NCBI GenBank assembly: GCA_900471515.1
Contig: UCFC01000031.1
Coordinates: 1-64,000 of the forward strand
Direction: 5' to 3'
Length of the DNA stretch: 64,000 nucleotides
Origin: Hyphomicrobiales bacterium
GTDB lineage: Bacteria; Pseudomonadota; Alphaproteobacteria; Rhizobiales; Rhizobiaceae
Part shown: piece after piece, positions 26,415 to 35,120 of the stretch
How positions within the stretch are numbered: position 1 is the first letter of the stretch
Layout: every line of letters starts with the position of its first letter
Notes under the pieces: generated by a model
Database searches by the model: none
What the model saw: only the letters and a program-made list of their open reading frames with translations
Told to the model about the DNA's origin: nothing
Program-made: the position numbers and the translations under genes

Positions 26415-27662
26415 ATGCTTGATGCGAAATTCGTTCGCCGCGGCCTTTTCCTGGTCTTTGTCATTCTCTTTCTGGATATTATCGGCATTGCGATCATCCT
26501 GCCGGTGCTGCCGGTCTATCTGGAGCAGCTGACGGGCGGCACGGTCAGCGATGCGGCCATCGACGGCGGCTGGCTGATGCTGATCTATTCGCTGATGCAG
26601 TTCCTGTTTGCGCCGCTGCTCGGCAATTTGAGCGACCGTTTCGGGCGCCGTCCGATCCTCTTGCTGTCGGTGTTGACCTTCGCGCTCGACAATTTCATCT
26701 GCGCCATTGCCACCAGCTACTGGATGCTGTTCGTCGGCCGCGTGCTTGCCGGCATCAGCGGCGGCAGCTTCGCCACCTGCTCGGCCTATATTGCCGATAT
26801 CAGCAACGAAGAGAACCGCGCCAAGAATTTCGGCCTGATCGGCATCGCCTTCGGCGTCGGCTTTACGGTCGGCCCCGTCATCGGCGGCTTCCTCGGCGAA
26901 TTCGGGCCGCGCGTACCCTTCTTCGGCGCGGCGGCGCTGTCCTTCGTCAATTTCGTTGCCGCCTGCTTCCTGCTGCCGGAAACGCTGGATGAGAAGAACC
27001 GCCGCCGGTTCGAATGGAAGCGCGCCAACCCGCTCGGCACGCTGCGGCAGATGCGGCACTATCCCGGCATCGGCTGGGTCTGCCTCGTCATGTTCCTGGT
27101 CTTCCTGGCGCACGCCGTTTACCCTTCGGTCTGGGCTTTCGTCTCGAGTTTCCGTTATGGCTGGAGCGAGGGACAGATCGGCCTGTCGCTCGGCATCTAC
27201 GGAATAGGCGTGGCGCTCATCATGGGGCTTGTGCTGCCGCGTATCGTGCCGGTGCTCGGGGAATGGAAGACGGCGCTGGTTGGGCTCTGTTTCACGATGG
27301 TTGCCCTCGTGGGCTATGCCTTCGCCTGGGAAGGCTGGGTCGTCTATACGGTGATCATATTGACCGTCATGGAGAATGTCGCCGATCCGCCGCTGCGCAG
27401 TATTGCCGCCGGCAAGGTGCCGCCCTCGGCGCAGGGCGAACTGCAGGGCGCGCTCACCAGCATCAGCAGCATCACCACGATCGTCGGGCCGCTGATCTTC
27501 ACGCAGATGTTCGGCTATTTCACAAAGCCCGATGCGCCTGTCGTCTTTGCCGGCGCGCCCTATCTTCTGGCGGCTCTCTTCATTCTCGTGGCGGCAATCG
27601 TGTTTCTGACGCGGGTGACGACCGCGAAGGCGCCGGCGGAAGTATTCAACGCGGCGGAGTGA
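26415..27662 (+). CDS. MFS transporter, tetracycline-resistance (TetA-like) group
   Basis: A 415-residue DHA1 drug/proton antiporter with twelve hydrophobic segments. The N-terminus FLVFVILFLDIIGIAIILPV, motif A GNLSDRFGRRPILLLSV and motif C-like GFTVGPVIGGFLGEF place it in the TetA/TCR group. The second half has LTSISSITTIVGPLIFTQMF. It may export tetracycline-like or other amphiphilic compounds, but chromosomal rhizobial homologues are often sugar or unknown exporters. No TetR gene is adjacent, so regulation is not evident. Confidence 0.88.
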   Translation: MLDAKFVRRGLFLVFVILFLDIIGIAIILPVLPVYLEQLTGGTVSDAAIDGGWLMLIYSLMQFLFAPLLGNLSDRFGRRPILLLSVLTFALDNFICAIATSYWMLFVGRVLAGISGGSFATCSAYIADISNEENRAKNFGLIGIAFGVGFTVGPVIGGFLGEFGPRVPFFGAAALSFVNFVAACFLLPETLDEKNRRRFEWKRANPLGTLRQMRHYPGIGWVCLVMFLVFLAHAVYPSVWAFVSSFRYGWSEGQIGLSLGIYGIGVALIMGLVLPRIVPVLGEWKTALVGLCFTMVALVGYAFAWEGWVVYTVIILTVMENVADPPLRSIAAGKVPPSAQGELQGALTSISSITTIVGPLIFTQMFGYFTKPDAPVVFAGAPYLLAALFILVAAIVFLTRVTTAKAPAEVFNAAE

Positions 27663-27802
27663 TCCATCAAAAACAGTGAAGGCGTGATGAATTTTTCAGC
27701 ATCTGCCCGTTTTGGGGTAGTTCTTCGCGCGAGTTTGCTCTAAGCCGACACGATATTTTGCCGTATTGCGGCCCTTAACGATCCAATCTCAGGAACAGTG
27801 TC

Positions 27803-29206
27803 ATGGACACGCCCATCGAGGTGCGCGCGGTCGCGCCTGTAAACGACAACCGCTGGTCTGCGCATTTTCGCGCCACGCTGATGCTCGGCGTGCCGCTGAT
27901 CGGCGCCCAGCTGGCCCAGTTCGGCATCGGCATGACCGACGTGATGATCGTCGGCCAGCTTGGCGCGGAAAACCTTGCGGCCATGGTGCTTTCGGCGCAG
28001 TTCCTGTTCACAATCCTGATTTTCGGTTCGGGCTTTGCGATCGCCGTCATTCCGATGGTGGCGCAGGCCTACGGGCGCGGCGATGTCGTGACCGTGCGCC
28101 GGTCGCTGCGCATGGGGATCTGGGTCGTCATCTGCTACTGGCTGCTGATGCAGCCGGCCTTTTTCAATTCCGAGTCGATCCTGCGCTATTTCGGGCAGAA
28201 GCCCGACGTGGCGAAGCTTGCGCATGGCTATATCGTCATCGGCCAGTTCGGCGTGCTGCCGGGGCTGCTTTACAATGTCATGCGCGCGCTCGTCAGCGCC
28301 ATCGGCAAGGCCGGCGTCATCCTCAACGTCACCATCGCCATGCTGGTGCTGAATGCGATCGGCGCCTATATCCTCGTGCTCGGCCATTTCGGCTTCCCGG
28401 TCATGGGGCTGGAGGGGGCGGCAATCGTGTCCGTCGCGGTGCAGGTGGCGGGCTTCCTGTTCATCCTGTCCTATGTGCAGGGCAGGGAGGAGACGCGGCG
28501 CTACGAGATCTTCGTGCGCTTCTGGAAGCCGGACTGGCACGCCTTTTTCGAGGTCGTTCGCCTCGGCCTGCCGATCAGCATCACCATTCTCGCCGAAGTC
28601 AGCCTCTTTACGGCAGCGTCGCTGCTGATGGGCCATATCGGCACGATCGAGCTTGCCGCGCACGGCATCGCCCTGCAGTGGGCGTCGATGGCCTTCATGA
28701 TCCCGCTCGGCCTCGGACAGGCGGCAACGGTGCGGGTCGGCGTCGCGCACGGACAGGGCGATCATGCGGGTCTGGTGCGGGCGGCCGTCACGGTGTTGAT
28801 CATCGCCAGCATTGCCGCGATCGTCGGCAGCGTCATCTTTGCGACCGTGCCGCAGGTTCTGGCGCGGCTGTTCCTCGATGTCAGCCTGCCCGAGGCGCCT
28901 CAGGTGCTTGCCTATGCCGGTCCGCTGATCGTCATTGCCGGCCTTTTCCAGTTCGTCGACGGCCTGCAGGCGATTGCCAGCGGCCTGCTGCGCGGCCTGA
29001 AGGATGCGCGCGTACCGATGATCATGGCCCTGATCGCCTATTGGCCGATCGGCTTCTTCCTCGCCTGGGCCTTTGCCTTCCCGCTCGGCTTCGGCGGGCT
29101 CGGCATCTGGCTCGGTTTCCTGGTCGGGCTTGCGGCCGCGGCCGCCATGCTCTGCATGCGCTTCTATATCCTGGTTCGCCGGGAAGGCGCGACGGCCGGC
29201 GCTTGA
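27803..29206 (+). CDS. MATE-family multidrug efflux transporter (NorM-like)
   Basis: A 467-residue inner-membrane exporter with twelve hydrophobic segments and two pseudo-repeats of about 200 residues. The first half begins LMLGVPLIGAQLAQFGIGMT and continues DVMIVGQLGAENLAAMVLS. The second begins RLGLPISITILAEVSLFTAA and includes QWASMAFMIPLGLGQAATVR. These match NorM-type Na+ or H+-coupled efflux pumps for cationic drugs and flavonoid-like molecules. It follows the TetA-like MFS gene by 140 bp and may have its own promoter. Substrate unknown. Confidence 0.92.
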   Translation: MDTPIEVRAVAPVNDNRWSAHFRATLMLGVPLIGAQLAQFGIGMTDVMIVGQLGAENLAAMVLSAQFLFTILIFGSGFAIAVIPMVAQAYGRGDVVTVRRSLRMGIWVVICYWLLMQPAFFNSESILRYFGQKPDVAKLAHGYIVIGQFGVLPGLLYNVMRALVSAIGKAGVILNVTIAMLVLNAIGAYILVLGHFGFPVMGLEGAAIVSVAVQVAGFLFILSYVQGREETRRYEIFVRFWKPDWHAFFEVVRLGLPISITILAEVSLFTAASLLMGHIGTIELAAHGIALQWASMAFMIPLGLGQAATVRVGVAHGQGDHAGLVRAAVTVLIIASIAAIVGSVIFATVPQVLARLFLDVSLPEAPQVLAYAGPLIVIAGLFQFVDGLQAIASGLLRGLKDARVPMIMALIAYWPIGFFLAWAFAFPLGFGGLGIWLGFLVGLAAAAAMLCMRFYILVRREGATAGA

Positions 29207-29237
29207 GCCGGCCGGTGCGAGGTTGGCGCGACCTGCT

Positions 29238-29558
29238 TCAGGCAGCCACAGGCTTGTAGCTGGCGATATCGGCGCGAATGCCGAGACGGGCAAACATTTC
29301 CTGCGGATTGAAATTGGCCGCCTCGTGGGCCGCCGCTACCGCCGCCTTCACACGCTCGACGACATCGGCGCTTTCCCATTCGGCGACCGTGACGAAATTG
29401 AACTCGCCGGGACCGGCAACCTGTTCCAGCACCGTATGGCCGATGAAGCCGTCCTGTGCCTCCAGCACCTTATGGGTCCTCATCACATTGACCAGAAATT
29501 CCTCGCGCGCTGCGGCCGGCACGACGAATTTGTCTACCCTGTAGAAAGCTCCGCTCAT
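29238..29558 (-). CDS. Antibiotic biosynthesis monooxygenase-like protein
   Basis: A 106-residue dimeric alpha/beta-barrel protein of the ABM superfamily, starting MSGAFYRVDKFVVPAAAREE. It contains GFIGHTVLEQVAGPGEFNFV and VTVAEWESADVVERVKAAV, typical spacing for ABM proteins that act as quinol monooxygenases or heme-handling enzymes. No heme-contact residues can be confirmed. It is a single gene converging on the MATE transporter gene. Confidence 0.82.
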   Translation of the reverse strand: MSGAFYRVDKFVVPAAAREEFLVNVMRTHKVLEAQDGFIGHTVLEQVAGPGEFNFVTVAEWESADVVERVKAAVAAAHEAANFNPQEMFARLGIRADIASYKPVAA

Positions 29559-29635
29559 TCAGTCTTCTCCTGCATCTGATGTGTTGCAGGCAGTTCTGTA
29601 ATTCCTCAAGTTAAGTTGAGGTCAATATGCGGAGA

Positions 29636-29663
29636 AAGAAAAAGGCCCGCGCGAGCGAGCCTT
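29636..29663 (-). terminator. Intrinsic terminator of carA
   Basis: AAGGC, CGC, a GCGA loop, GCG and GCCTT with one mismatch (29642-29663) lie 10 bp beyond the carA stop. On the minus strand they run into TTTTTCTTTCT. Good stem and U tract. Confidence 0.7.
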
Positions 29664-29672
29664 GATCCGGTA

Positions 29673-30878
29673 TCAACGTTCGGCGAGTGCCGGTTCGCCC
29701 TTCTTCTCGCGCACCATGTTGACGAAGCGGCGGAAGAGGTAGTGGCTGTCCTGCGGGCCGGGCGAGGCTTCCGGGTGGTGCTGGACGGAGAAGACCGACT
29801 TGCCGAGGACGCGCAGGCCGCAATTGCTGCCGTCGAACAGCGAAACGTGAGTCTCTTCAACGCCTTCCGGCAGCGACTTCGTGTCGACCGCGAAGCCGTG
29901 GTTCATGGAGACGATCTCGACCTTGCCGGTCGTATGGTCCTTGACCGGATGGTTTGCGCCGTGGTGGCCCTGGTGCATCTTCTCGGTCCTGGCGCCGAGC
30001 GCGAGGCCCAGCATCTGGTGGCCGAGGCAGATGCCGAAGACCGGGATATCGGTCTTGATCAGTTCCTTGATGACGGGCACGGCATATTCGCCCGTGGCGG
30101 CCGGGTCGCCGGGGCCGTTCGACAGGAAGATGCCGTCCGGCTGCAGGGCAAGCACGTCCTCGGCGCTCGTCGTTGCCGGCATGACGGTGACCTTGCAGTC
30201 GAGGCCGGCAAAGAGGCGCAGGATATTGCGCTTCACGCCGTAATCGAGGCACACGACGTGGTACTTCTGGCCGGCGGCGCCGAGTTCGCCGTAGCCTTCG
30301 TTCCAGACCCAGGGGGTCTGCGACCATTGCGAGGACTGGCCGGAGGAAGCGATCTTGGCGAGGTCGAGGCCTTCGAGGCCGCTCCAGGCCCTGGCTTCGG
30401 CCTTCAGCGCGTCCACGTCGAAATTGCCCGCGGGGTCGTGGGCGATGACGGCGTTCGGGGAGCCGTTTTCGCGGATCCAGGCGGTCAGCGCGCGGGTATC
30501 GATGCCGCAGAGCCCGATGATGCCGCGCGCCTTCAGCCAGGCGTCGAGATGCTTGGCGGCGCGGTAGTTCGAGGGCTCGGTAATGTCGGCCTTGAAGATG
30601 ACGCCGACCGCGCCGTGGCGGGCTGCCGGTGTCAGGTCTTCGATATCTTCTTCGTTGGTGCCGATATTGCCGATATGGGGAAAGGTGAAGGTGACGATCT
30701 GGCCGAGATAGGAGGGATCGGTGAGGATCTCCTCGTAGCCGGTCAGCGCCGTGTTGAAGACCGCTTCGGCCTGGACCTTGCCGGTGGCGCCGATGCCCTT
30801 GCCTTCGATGACGGTGCCGTCGGCAAGAACGAGCAGGGCGGTCGGCTTTTCGGTTGTCCAGGGTGCTGTCGCGGTCAT
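29673..30878 (-). CDS. carA: Carbamoyl-phosphate synthase small subunit
   Basis: A 401-residue glutaminase subunit that feeds ammonia to CarB. The N-terminal domain begins MTATAPWTTEKPTALLVLAD and has FNTALTGYEEILTDPSYLGQ. The C-terminal class I amidotransferase has the nucleophile Cys in FGICLGHQMLGLALG and the His/Glu pair in VQHHPEASPGPQDSHYLF. The ATG at 30878 fits the family; ATG at 30884 (MKMTATAP) is equally placed, and the longer reading to 30983 is improbable. It lies 9 kb from carB, so subunit balance must come from separate promoters. Confidence 0.97.
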   Translation of the reverse strand: MTATAPWTTEKPTALLVLADGTVIEGKGIGATGKVQAEAVFNTALTGYEEILTDPSYLGQIVTFTFPHIGNIGTNEEDIEDLTPAARHGAVGVIFKADITEPSNYRAAKHLDAWLKARGIIGLCGIDTRALTAWIRENGSPNAVIAHDPAGNFDVDALKAEARAWSGLEGLDLAKIASSGQSSQWSQTPWVWNEGYGELGAAGQKYHVVCLDYGVKRNILRLFAGLDCKVTVMPATTSAEDVLALQPDGIFLSNGPGDPAATGEYAVPVIKELIKTDIPVFGICLGHQMLGLALGARTEKMHQGHHGANHPVKDHTTGKVEIVSMNHGFAVDTKSLPEGVEETHVSLFDGSNCGLRVLGKSVFSVQHHPEASPGPQDSHYLFRRFVNMVREKKGEPALAER

Positions 30879-31150
30879 CTTCATCCCGTTTCCGGCGGGC
30901 CTGGCGTTTGCGAAAACGCGAGCCGGCCATTTGATCTCGCAGGTACAGGCGCGCGGCCTTGGCCGCGTTTGACGCCTGATCACGAATTTTGGTGCAGGTG
31001 GCGGTAGATAGCCACGCTCTTTGTCCAGGTCAATCTTTGTACCGCAGATTGCGGTACTTTTCCTGCTGATATTGGCCGGATTCTCGCAATTTATTTGATC
31101 CCATGCATCGGCCTGGTTTATGAAAGCGCCATTTTAAAAGGAGTAGTAAC

Positions 31151-31603
31151 ATGCTGCGCGACCAACTCGCCACCGAGCTCAAAGAGGCCATGAAGGCAAA
31201 GAGGATGGACCGACTCGGCACCATCCGCCTCATCCAGGCCGCTATCAAGGATCGCGACATCGCCAATCGCGGCGCCGGCAAGGACGAGGCTGGCGACGAT
31301 GAAGTGCTGCAGATCCTCGCCAAGATGGTGAAGCAGCGCGAGGAGTCGGCGAAGATCTACGAAGAGAATGCCCGCCCGGAGCTTGCCGAAAAGGAGCGTG
31401 CCGAAATCGCCGTCATTCAGGATTTCCTGCCGAAGCAGCTTTCCGACGATGAGGTGCGCGCCAATATCGCCGCCATCATCAAGGAAGTCGGCGCCGAAGG
31501 CCCGAAGGACATGGGCAAGATCATGGCCGCCCTCAAGGAGCGTTATGCCGGCCAGATGGATTTCGCCAAGGCTTCCGGCGCCGTCAAAGAGCTCTTGAAA
31601 TAA
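31151..31603 (+). CDS. GatB/YqeY domain protein
   Basis: A 150-residue helical protein starting MLRDQLATELKEAMKAKRMD. It contains LIQAAIKDRDIANRG and FLPKQLSDDEVRANI, typical of YqeY, which resembles the tRNA-binding tail of the GatB amidotransferase subunit. A role in tRNA-dependent amidation is suspected for the family but unproven. RBS aaaaggag lies upstream. The 3' end overlaps the convergent gene at 31584 by 20 bp. From memory it often lies close to carA and dnaG in rhizobia, as here. Confidence 0.93.
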   Translation: MLRDQLATELKEAMKAKRMDRLGTIRLIQAAIKDRDIANRGAGKDEAGDDEVLQILAKMVKQREESAKIYEENARPELAEKERAEIAVIQDFLPKQLSDDEVRANIAAIIKEVGAEGPKDMGKIMAALKERYAGQMDFAKASGAVKELLK

Positions 31604-32480
31604 GGCGTTTTGCCTGCGGTTGCTCGTCGACCGCAGGCCCGAACACTGCTTCGGCAGCGGCGTCGATAATGCCGAATTTCGCCGCCTGATAGTTCCAATA
31701 TTCGAGGACGAAGCCGCGGGAGAGCCAGAAATCGCCCTTTCTCGGCGGCTCGGTCCAGCCCACGCTGCCCATGGCGGCGGCCTGTGTCAGCAGGCGCTTC
31801 AGGTGGGTGTTGGAGATCATGAACTGATCGCGAATCTCGCGCAGCGACAGCGGGCCGACGAAGACGCGGTCGGCAGAAGGCGGAAAGCCCGGCAGGCGCG
31901 AAATCAGGTAATCCATCACCAGGCCGCCGGAATTGGCCCAGTTGAAGAGATTGAAGGTGGTGCCCGGATCGCGCACGGCTTCGGTTTCGATGATCTGCCT
32001 GGCGATCAGCGGCTGCAGGCGGGCGATCGACGCAGGGTCGGCCGCCAGATTTTCCGCGCGGCGGCCGCCATCGAGACTGTCCAGGACCATCAGATGGGCG
32101 GCCAGCCATTTGGTGAAATGATCTTCGGCCGTTTCCGTCGGCTCGAGAAAGCGGGTGCGCTTGTCATCGCCCGGAATGGGGCGCAGAAACCGGTAAGCCA
32201 GCATTTCCTGCACGAAGGCGGCCGCGGTGTTGCGGCTGGCGATCTTGTTCTGGATGACGAAATCGATGAAGCGGCCGGAATAGAGGCCGCGTTTTTCTTC
32301 GCCGGGATAGCCGTAATAGAGCGCAAAGCCGGTATGTGCCATCAGCCAGCGCTGCTGAGCTGCGAATATGGATGCAATACGGGGGCTCTCGCGATAAATC
32401 GCGAGCATCTGATTGGCGCAATGAAGAATTGCAGCAAGAAAATTATCGTCGGCTGCAAGTTTTTCTGCGGTATAGGCCAT
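31584..32480 (-). CDS. Uncharacterised protein with a possible C-terminal winged helix
   Basis: A 298-residue soluble protein that I do not recognise. It is mostly helical, with aromatic-rich segments (GFALYYGYPGEEKRGLYSG). Near the C-terminus LSLREIRDQFMISNTHLKRL looks like a helix-turn-helix, followed by the wing-like KGDFWLSRGFVLEYWNYQ. It may be a one-domain sensor regulator. The ATG at 32480 (MAYTAEKLAADDN) is preferred to a TTG at 32534 that lacks an RBS; that TTGACA could instead be a -35 box. The 3' end overlaps yqeY by 20 bp. Appears to be a rhizobial family of unknown function. Confidence 0.7.
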   Translation of the reverse strand: MAYTAEKLAADDNFLAAILHCANQMLAIYRESPRIASIFAAQQRWLMAHTGFALYYGYPGEEKRGLYSGRFIDFVIQNKIASRNTAAAFVQEMLAYRFLRPIPGDDKRTRFLEPTETAEDHFTKWLAAHLMVLDSLDGGRRAENLAADPASIARLQPLIARQIIETEAVRDPGTTFNLFNWANSGGLVMDYLISRLPGFPPSADRVFVGPLSLREIRDQFMISNTHLKRLLTQAAAMGSVGWTEPPRKGDFWLSRGFVLEYWNYQAAKFGIIDAAAEAVFGPAVDEQPQAKRLISRAL

Positions 32481-32604
32481 AGCACTGTCCAGGAGTTTCG
32501 CGCATTCATTTGCCACGCCTGTTGGAAGTGTCAATGCTTTTGTATTTTAGGGGTTAATTGGTAAGGTAAAACTCAATAAAGGCGCAGCGCTAAGCCCAAA
32601 AATT

Positions 32605-32639
32605 AAGAAGGCAGGAGCTGGGGGCGCTCCTGCCTTCTT
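32605..32639. terminator. Strong bidirectional hairpin terminator
   Basis: AAGAAGGCAGGAGC (32605-32618) and GCTCCTGCCTTCTT (32626-32639) form a perfect 14-bp stem with a 7-base loop. On the minus strand it is followed by AATTTTTGGG, an imperfect U tract. It lies upstream of, not behind, both flanking genes, so it must end an unannotated transcript or act in a leader. Confidence 0.6.
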
Positions 32640-32780
32640 GCTCTTTGCTTCCGTCAGCGACGCAGGGTTGAAACCCAAGCCGGCGGGTATTTGCAAAGGC
32701 ACCCTTGCGAGGCGGCGCCGGGGGTAGGGATGGTGCCTCGCTTGGGGATCGCTCTGTTGAGATCGAACTTATGGCCGGCC
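32605..32780 (-). ncRNA. Candidate small RNA or leader ending at the 14-bp hairpin
   Basis: The minus strand from about 32780 to 32605 is GC-rich, has no plausible ORF, and ends in the strong terminator hairpin above. An AT-rich TTATTATATTTTTG sits upstream (complement of about 32795-32810) as a possible -10 region, but no good -35 is seen. It could be an orphan sRNA or the 5' leader of the gene starting at 32480. The 5' end is a guess; only the terminator is firm. Confidence 0.3.
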
Positions 32781-33134
32781 CTCGGCTTATTCAAATTACA
32801 AAAATATAATAATCCCGGATTCGGCCTTTCCGGTTGCGAATTTGGCGCTCGGCGCAGCACTTCGGAAATTCTGTTCACATGCAATCTAATAAATTGTTTT
32901 TACTTTATCTTTTCGGGGTTTCCCTTTTCGGGAAAAGGATGTTTCAGACCACCTGGAAATTGGAAAATGTCAAAAATGTCGCACCCCCTGCCAGGGTCCG
33001 ATAACGTGTTGTTGAGTGGCTTTGGCTGGCGTTTTTGACAGTGTCTCCGCCCCTGTGAAAAGCGGGATTTGCCGCAGAGTTTCGTGGCGCGGCGCGACAA
33101 AGCTGCTTATATGGAGGCTCTGCAAGAGGTAGAG

Positions 33135-35120
33135 ATGCGCTTTTCCCCCACCTTCCTGGACGATATCCGCGACCGCGTTCCCATTTCGAACGTGATTGCG
33201 CGGCGCGTGAGCTGGGACAAGCGCAAGACCAACGTGTCGCGCGGCGACTACTGGGCCTGCTGCCCGTTCCATGGCGAAAAGTCGCCGAGCTTCCACTGCG
33301 AGGATCGCAAGGGCCGCTACCATTGCTTCGGCTGCGGCGTGACCGGCGATCATTTCCGCTTCCTGACCGAACTCGAAGGCCTGAGCTTTCCCGAGGCGGT
33401 GCAGACGATCGCCGATATGGCCGGCGTGCCGATACCGGTTGCCGATCCGCAGATGGAGAAGCGCGAGAAGGAGCGCACCTCGCTTCTCGACGTCATGGAA
33501 ATGGCGACGCAATTCTTTCAGGACCAGTTGCAGGCGGCCAATGGCGCAAAGGCGCGGGCCTATCTGCGCGACCGCGGGCTGACGGGGCGCACCATCGAGA
33601 CGTTCCGGCTCGGATTTGCGCCTGACAGCCGCAATGCGCTGAAGGAATTTCTGGCCGGCAAGGGTGTCAGCAAAGAGCAGATCGAGGCCTGCGGCCTTGT
33701 GGTGCACGAGAATGTGCCGGTGTCCTACGACCGGTTCCGTGACCGCATCATGTTCCCGATCCTGTCGTCGCGCGAGAAGGTCATCGCCTTCGGCGGCCGG
33801 GCCATGTCGCCGGATGCGCCGGCGAAATATCTCAATTCCAACGAGACCGAGCTCTTCCACAAGGGCAACGTGCTCTACAATTTCGCCCGCGCGCGCCGAT
33901 CGCTGCAGGGGGCGAACGGCGAGGGCACGATCATTGCCGTCGAAGGCTATATGGATGTCATCGCGCTGCATCAGGCGGGTGTCGAAAACGCCGTGGCGCC
34001 GCTCGGCACGGCGCTGACGGAAAACCAGCTGGACCTGCTCTGGAAGATGACGCCGCAGCCGGTGCTCTGCTTCGACGGCGACGGCGCCGGCATTCGCGCC
34101 GCCAACCGCGCCGCCGACCTGGCCCTGCCGCATCTGAAGCCGGGACGCAGCGTGCGTTTCGCGCTGCTGCCGGATGGCAAGGATCCCGACGATCTCGTCA
34201 AGCACGAGGGCAGGGCGCCGTTCGACAAGGTGATGGCGCAGGCCAAGCCCCTCTCGGAAATGCTCTGGGATCGCGAAGCGCGCAGCGGAAAATTCGATAC
34301 GCCGGAAGCGCGCGCAGAACTCGAAGCGCGGCTGCGCCAGCTCGTCGCCGTCATTGCCGACGAGAACGTGCGGCGCCATTACCAGCAGGACATGCGCGAC
34401 CGGCTGAACAGCTTCTTCCAGCCGCAGTTCCAGAACCGCGGCGGCAGCGAAAGGCGCAGTTTCGGCGGCAATGGCGGCGGCAGTTTCCGCGGCCAGAAGG
34501 GCGCCGGTCCCGGCGGGGGGCGAACCTCCGTTGCCGCGTCGGACCGTCTGACCCGCTCGGGGCTCGTGCGCGGCCATCAGGACAATGCGGCGCTGAGAGA
34601 ATGCGTGCTGGCGCTCACCGTCATCAATCACCCTGCCTTGATGCTCGACGATTACGACGAGATCGCCGCGATCGATTTCGACAATCGCGACCTGCAGAAG
34701 CTCTGGTCGGCGATGCTGGGGGCGGCGGCCGTCGTTGCCGGGCCGCATCTGACGCGCGACTATCTGATGGAATGTCTCGATGTCGCCGGTTTCGGGCCGC
34801 TCCTGAAGAACCTCGATCAGCAGGTGCGCAATGCGCGGCTGTGGACGGCCACCGAGGAGGCGGCGATGGAGGATGCGCGCGAGGGCTATCGCCAGGCACT
34901 CGCCTTCCACAAGCGCGCCAAGGACCTGCGCTGGCAGAAAATCGAGCTGGAGCGCGATATCGCACAGGCGACGGAGGCCGGCGACGATGCCGAGATCGAC
35001 CGGCTGATGCGCGCCTCGCAGGAAGTGCATTACGAAGCGCTCAGGCTTGAAAACCAGGAAGCCATCATCGATGGTTTCGGTGTGCTCTCCGGCCGCGTCA
35101 AGGGCGCTGCGAGCCACTGA
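33135..35120 (+). CDS. dnaG: DNA primase
   Basis: A 661-residue primase that makes RNA primers at the replication fork. The CHC2 zinc finger lies in [14 protein letters not shown] through HCFGCG (Cys43, His46, Cys64, Cys67). The TOPRIM core has [18 protein letters not shown] and [18 protein letters not shown], which hold the catalytic Glu and Asp residues. The C-terminal DnaB-interacting helical domain follows a Gly-rich linker (about 440-480). The start at 33135, after the RBS AGAGGT, matches the family; an in-frame extension to 33069 does not. Its stop shares one base with the recQ start, so the two are translationally linked. Confidence 0.97.
   Translation: MRFSPTFLDDIRDRVPISNVIARRVSWDKRKTNVSRGDYWACCPFHGEKSPSFHCEDRKGRYHCFGCGVTGDHFRFLTELEGLSFPEAVQTIADMAGVPIPVADPQMEKREKERTSLLDVMEMATQFFQDQLQAANGAKARAYLRDRGLTGRTIETFRLGFAPDSRNALKEFLAGKGVSKEQIEACGLVVHENVPVSYDRFRDRIMFPILSSREKVIAFGGRAMSPDAPAKYLNSNETELFHKGNVLYNFARARRSLQGANGEGTIIAVEGYMDVIALHQAGVENAVAPLGTALTENQLDLLWKMTPQPVLCFDGDGAGIRAANRAADLALPHLKPGRSVRFALLPDGKDPDDLVKHEGRAPFDKVMAQAKPLSEMLWDREARSGKFDTPEARAELEARLRQLVAVIADENVRRHYQQDMRDRLNSFFQPQFQNRGGSERRSFGGNGGGSFRGQKGAGPGGGRTSVAASDRLTRSGLVRGHQDNAALRECVLALTVINHPALMLDDYDEIAAIDFDNRDLQKLWSAMLGAAAVVAGPHLTRDYLMECLDVAGFGPLLKNLDQQVRNARLWTATEEAAMEDAREGYRQALAFHKRAKDLRWQKIELERDIAQATEAGDDAEIDRLMRASQEVHYEALRLENQEAIIDGFGVLSGRVKGAASH

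Larger units (their letters stand above)
32535..33134. other. Divergent intergenic region before dnaG
   Basis: About 600 bp without a recognisable protein gene. It holds a perfect 14-bp hairpin (32605-32639, listed separately), an AT-rich block around 32797-32815 with TATAAT at 32805-32810, and a TTTCCC-TTTTC-GGGAAA palindrome around 32923-32939. Such a long, structured spacer before the primase gene may contain a small RNA and the dnaG promoter. Neither can be proven from sequence. Confidence 0.5.
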
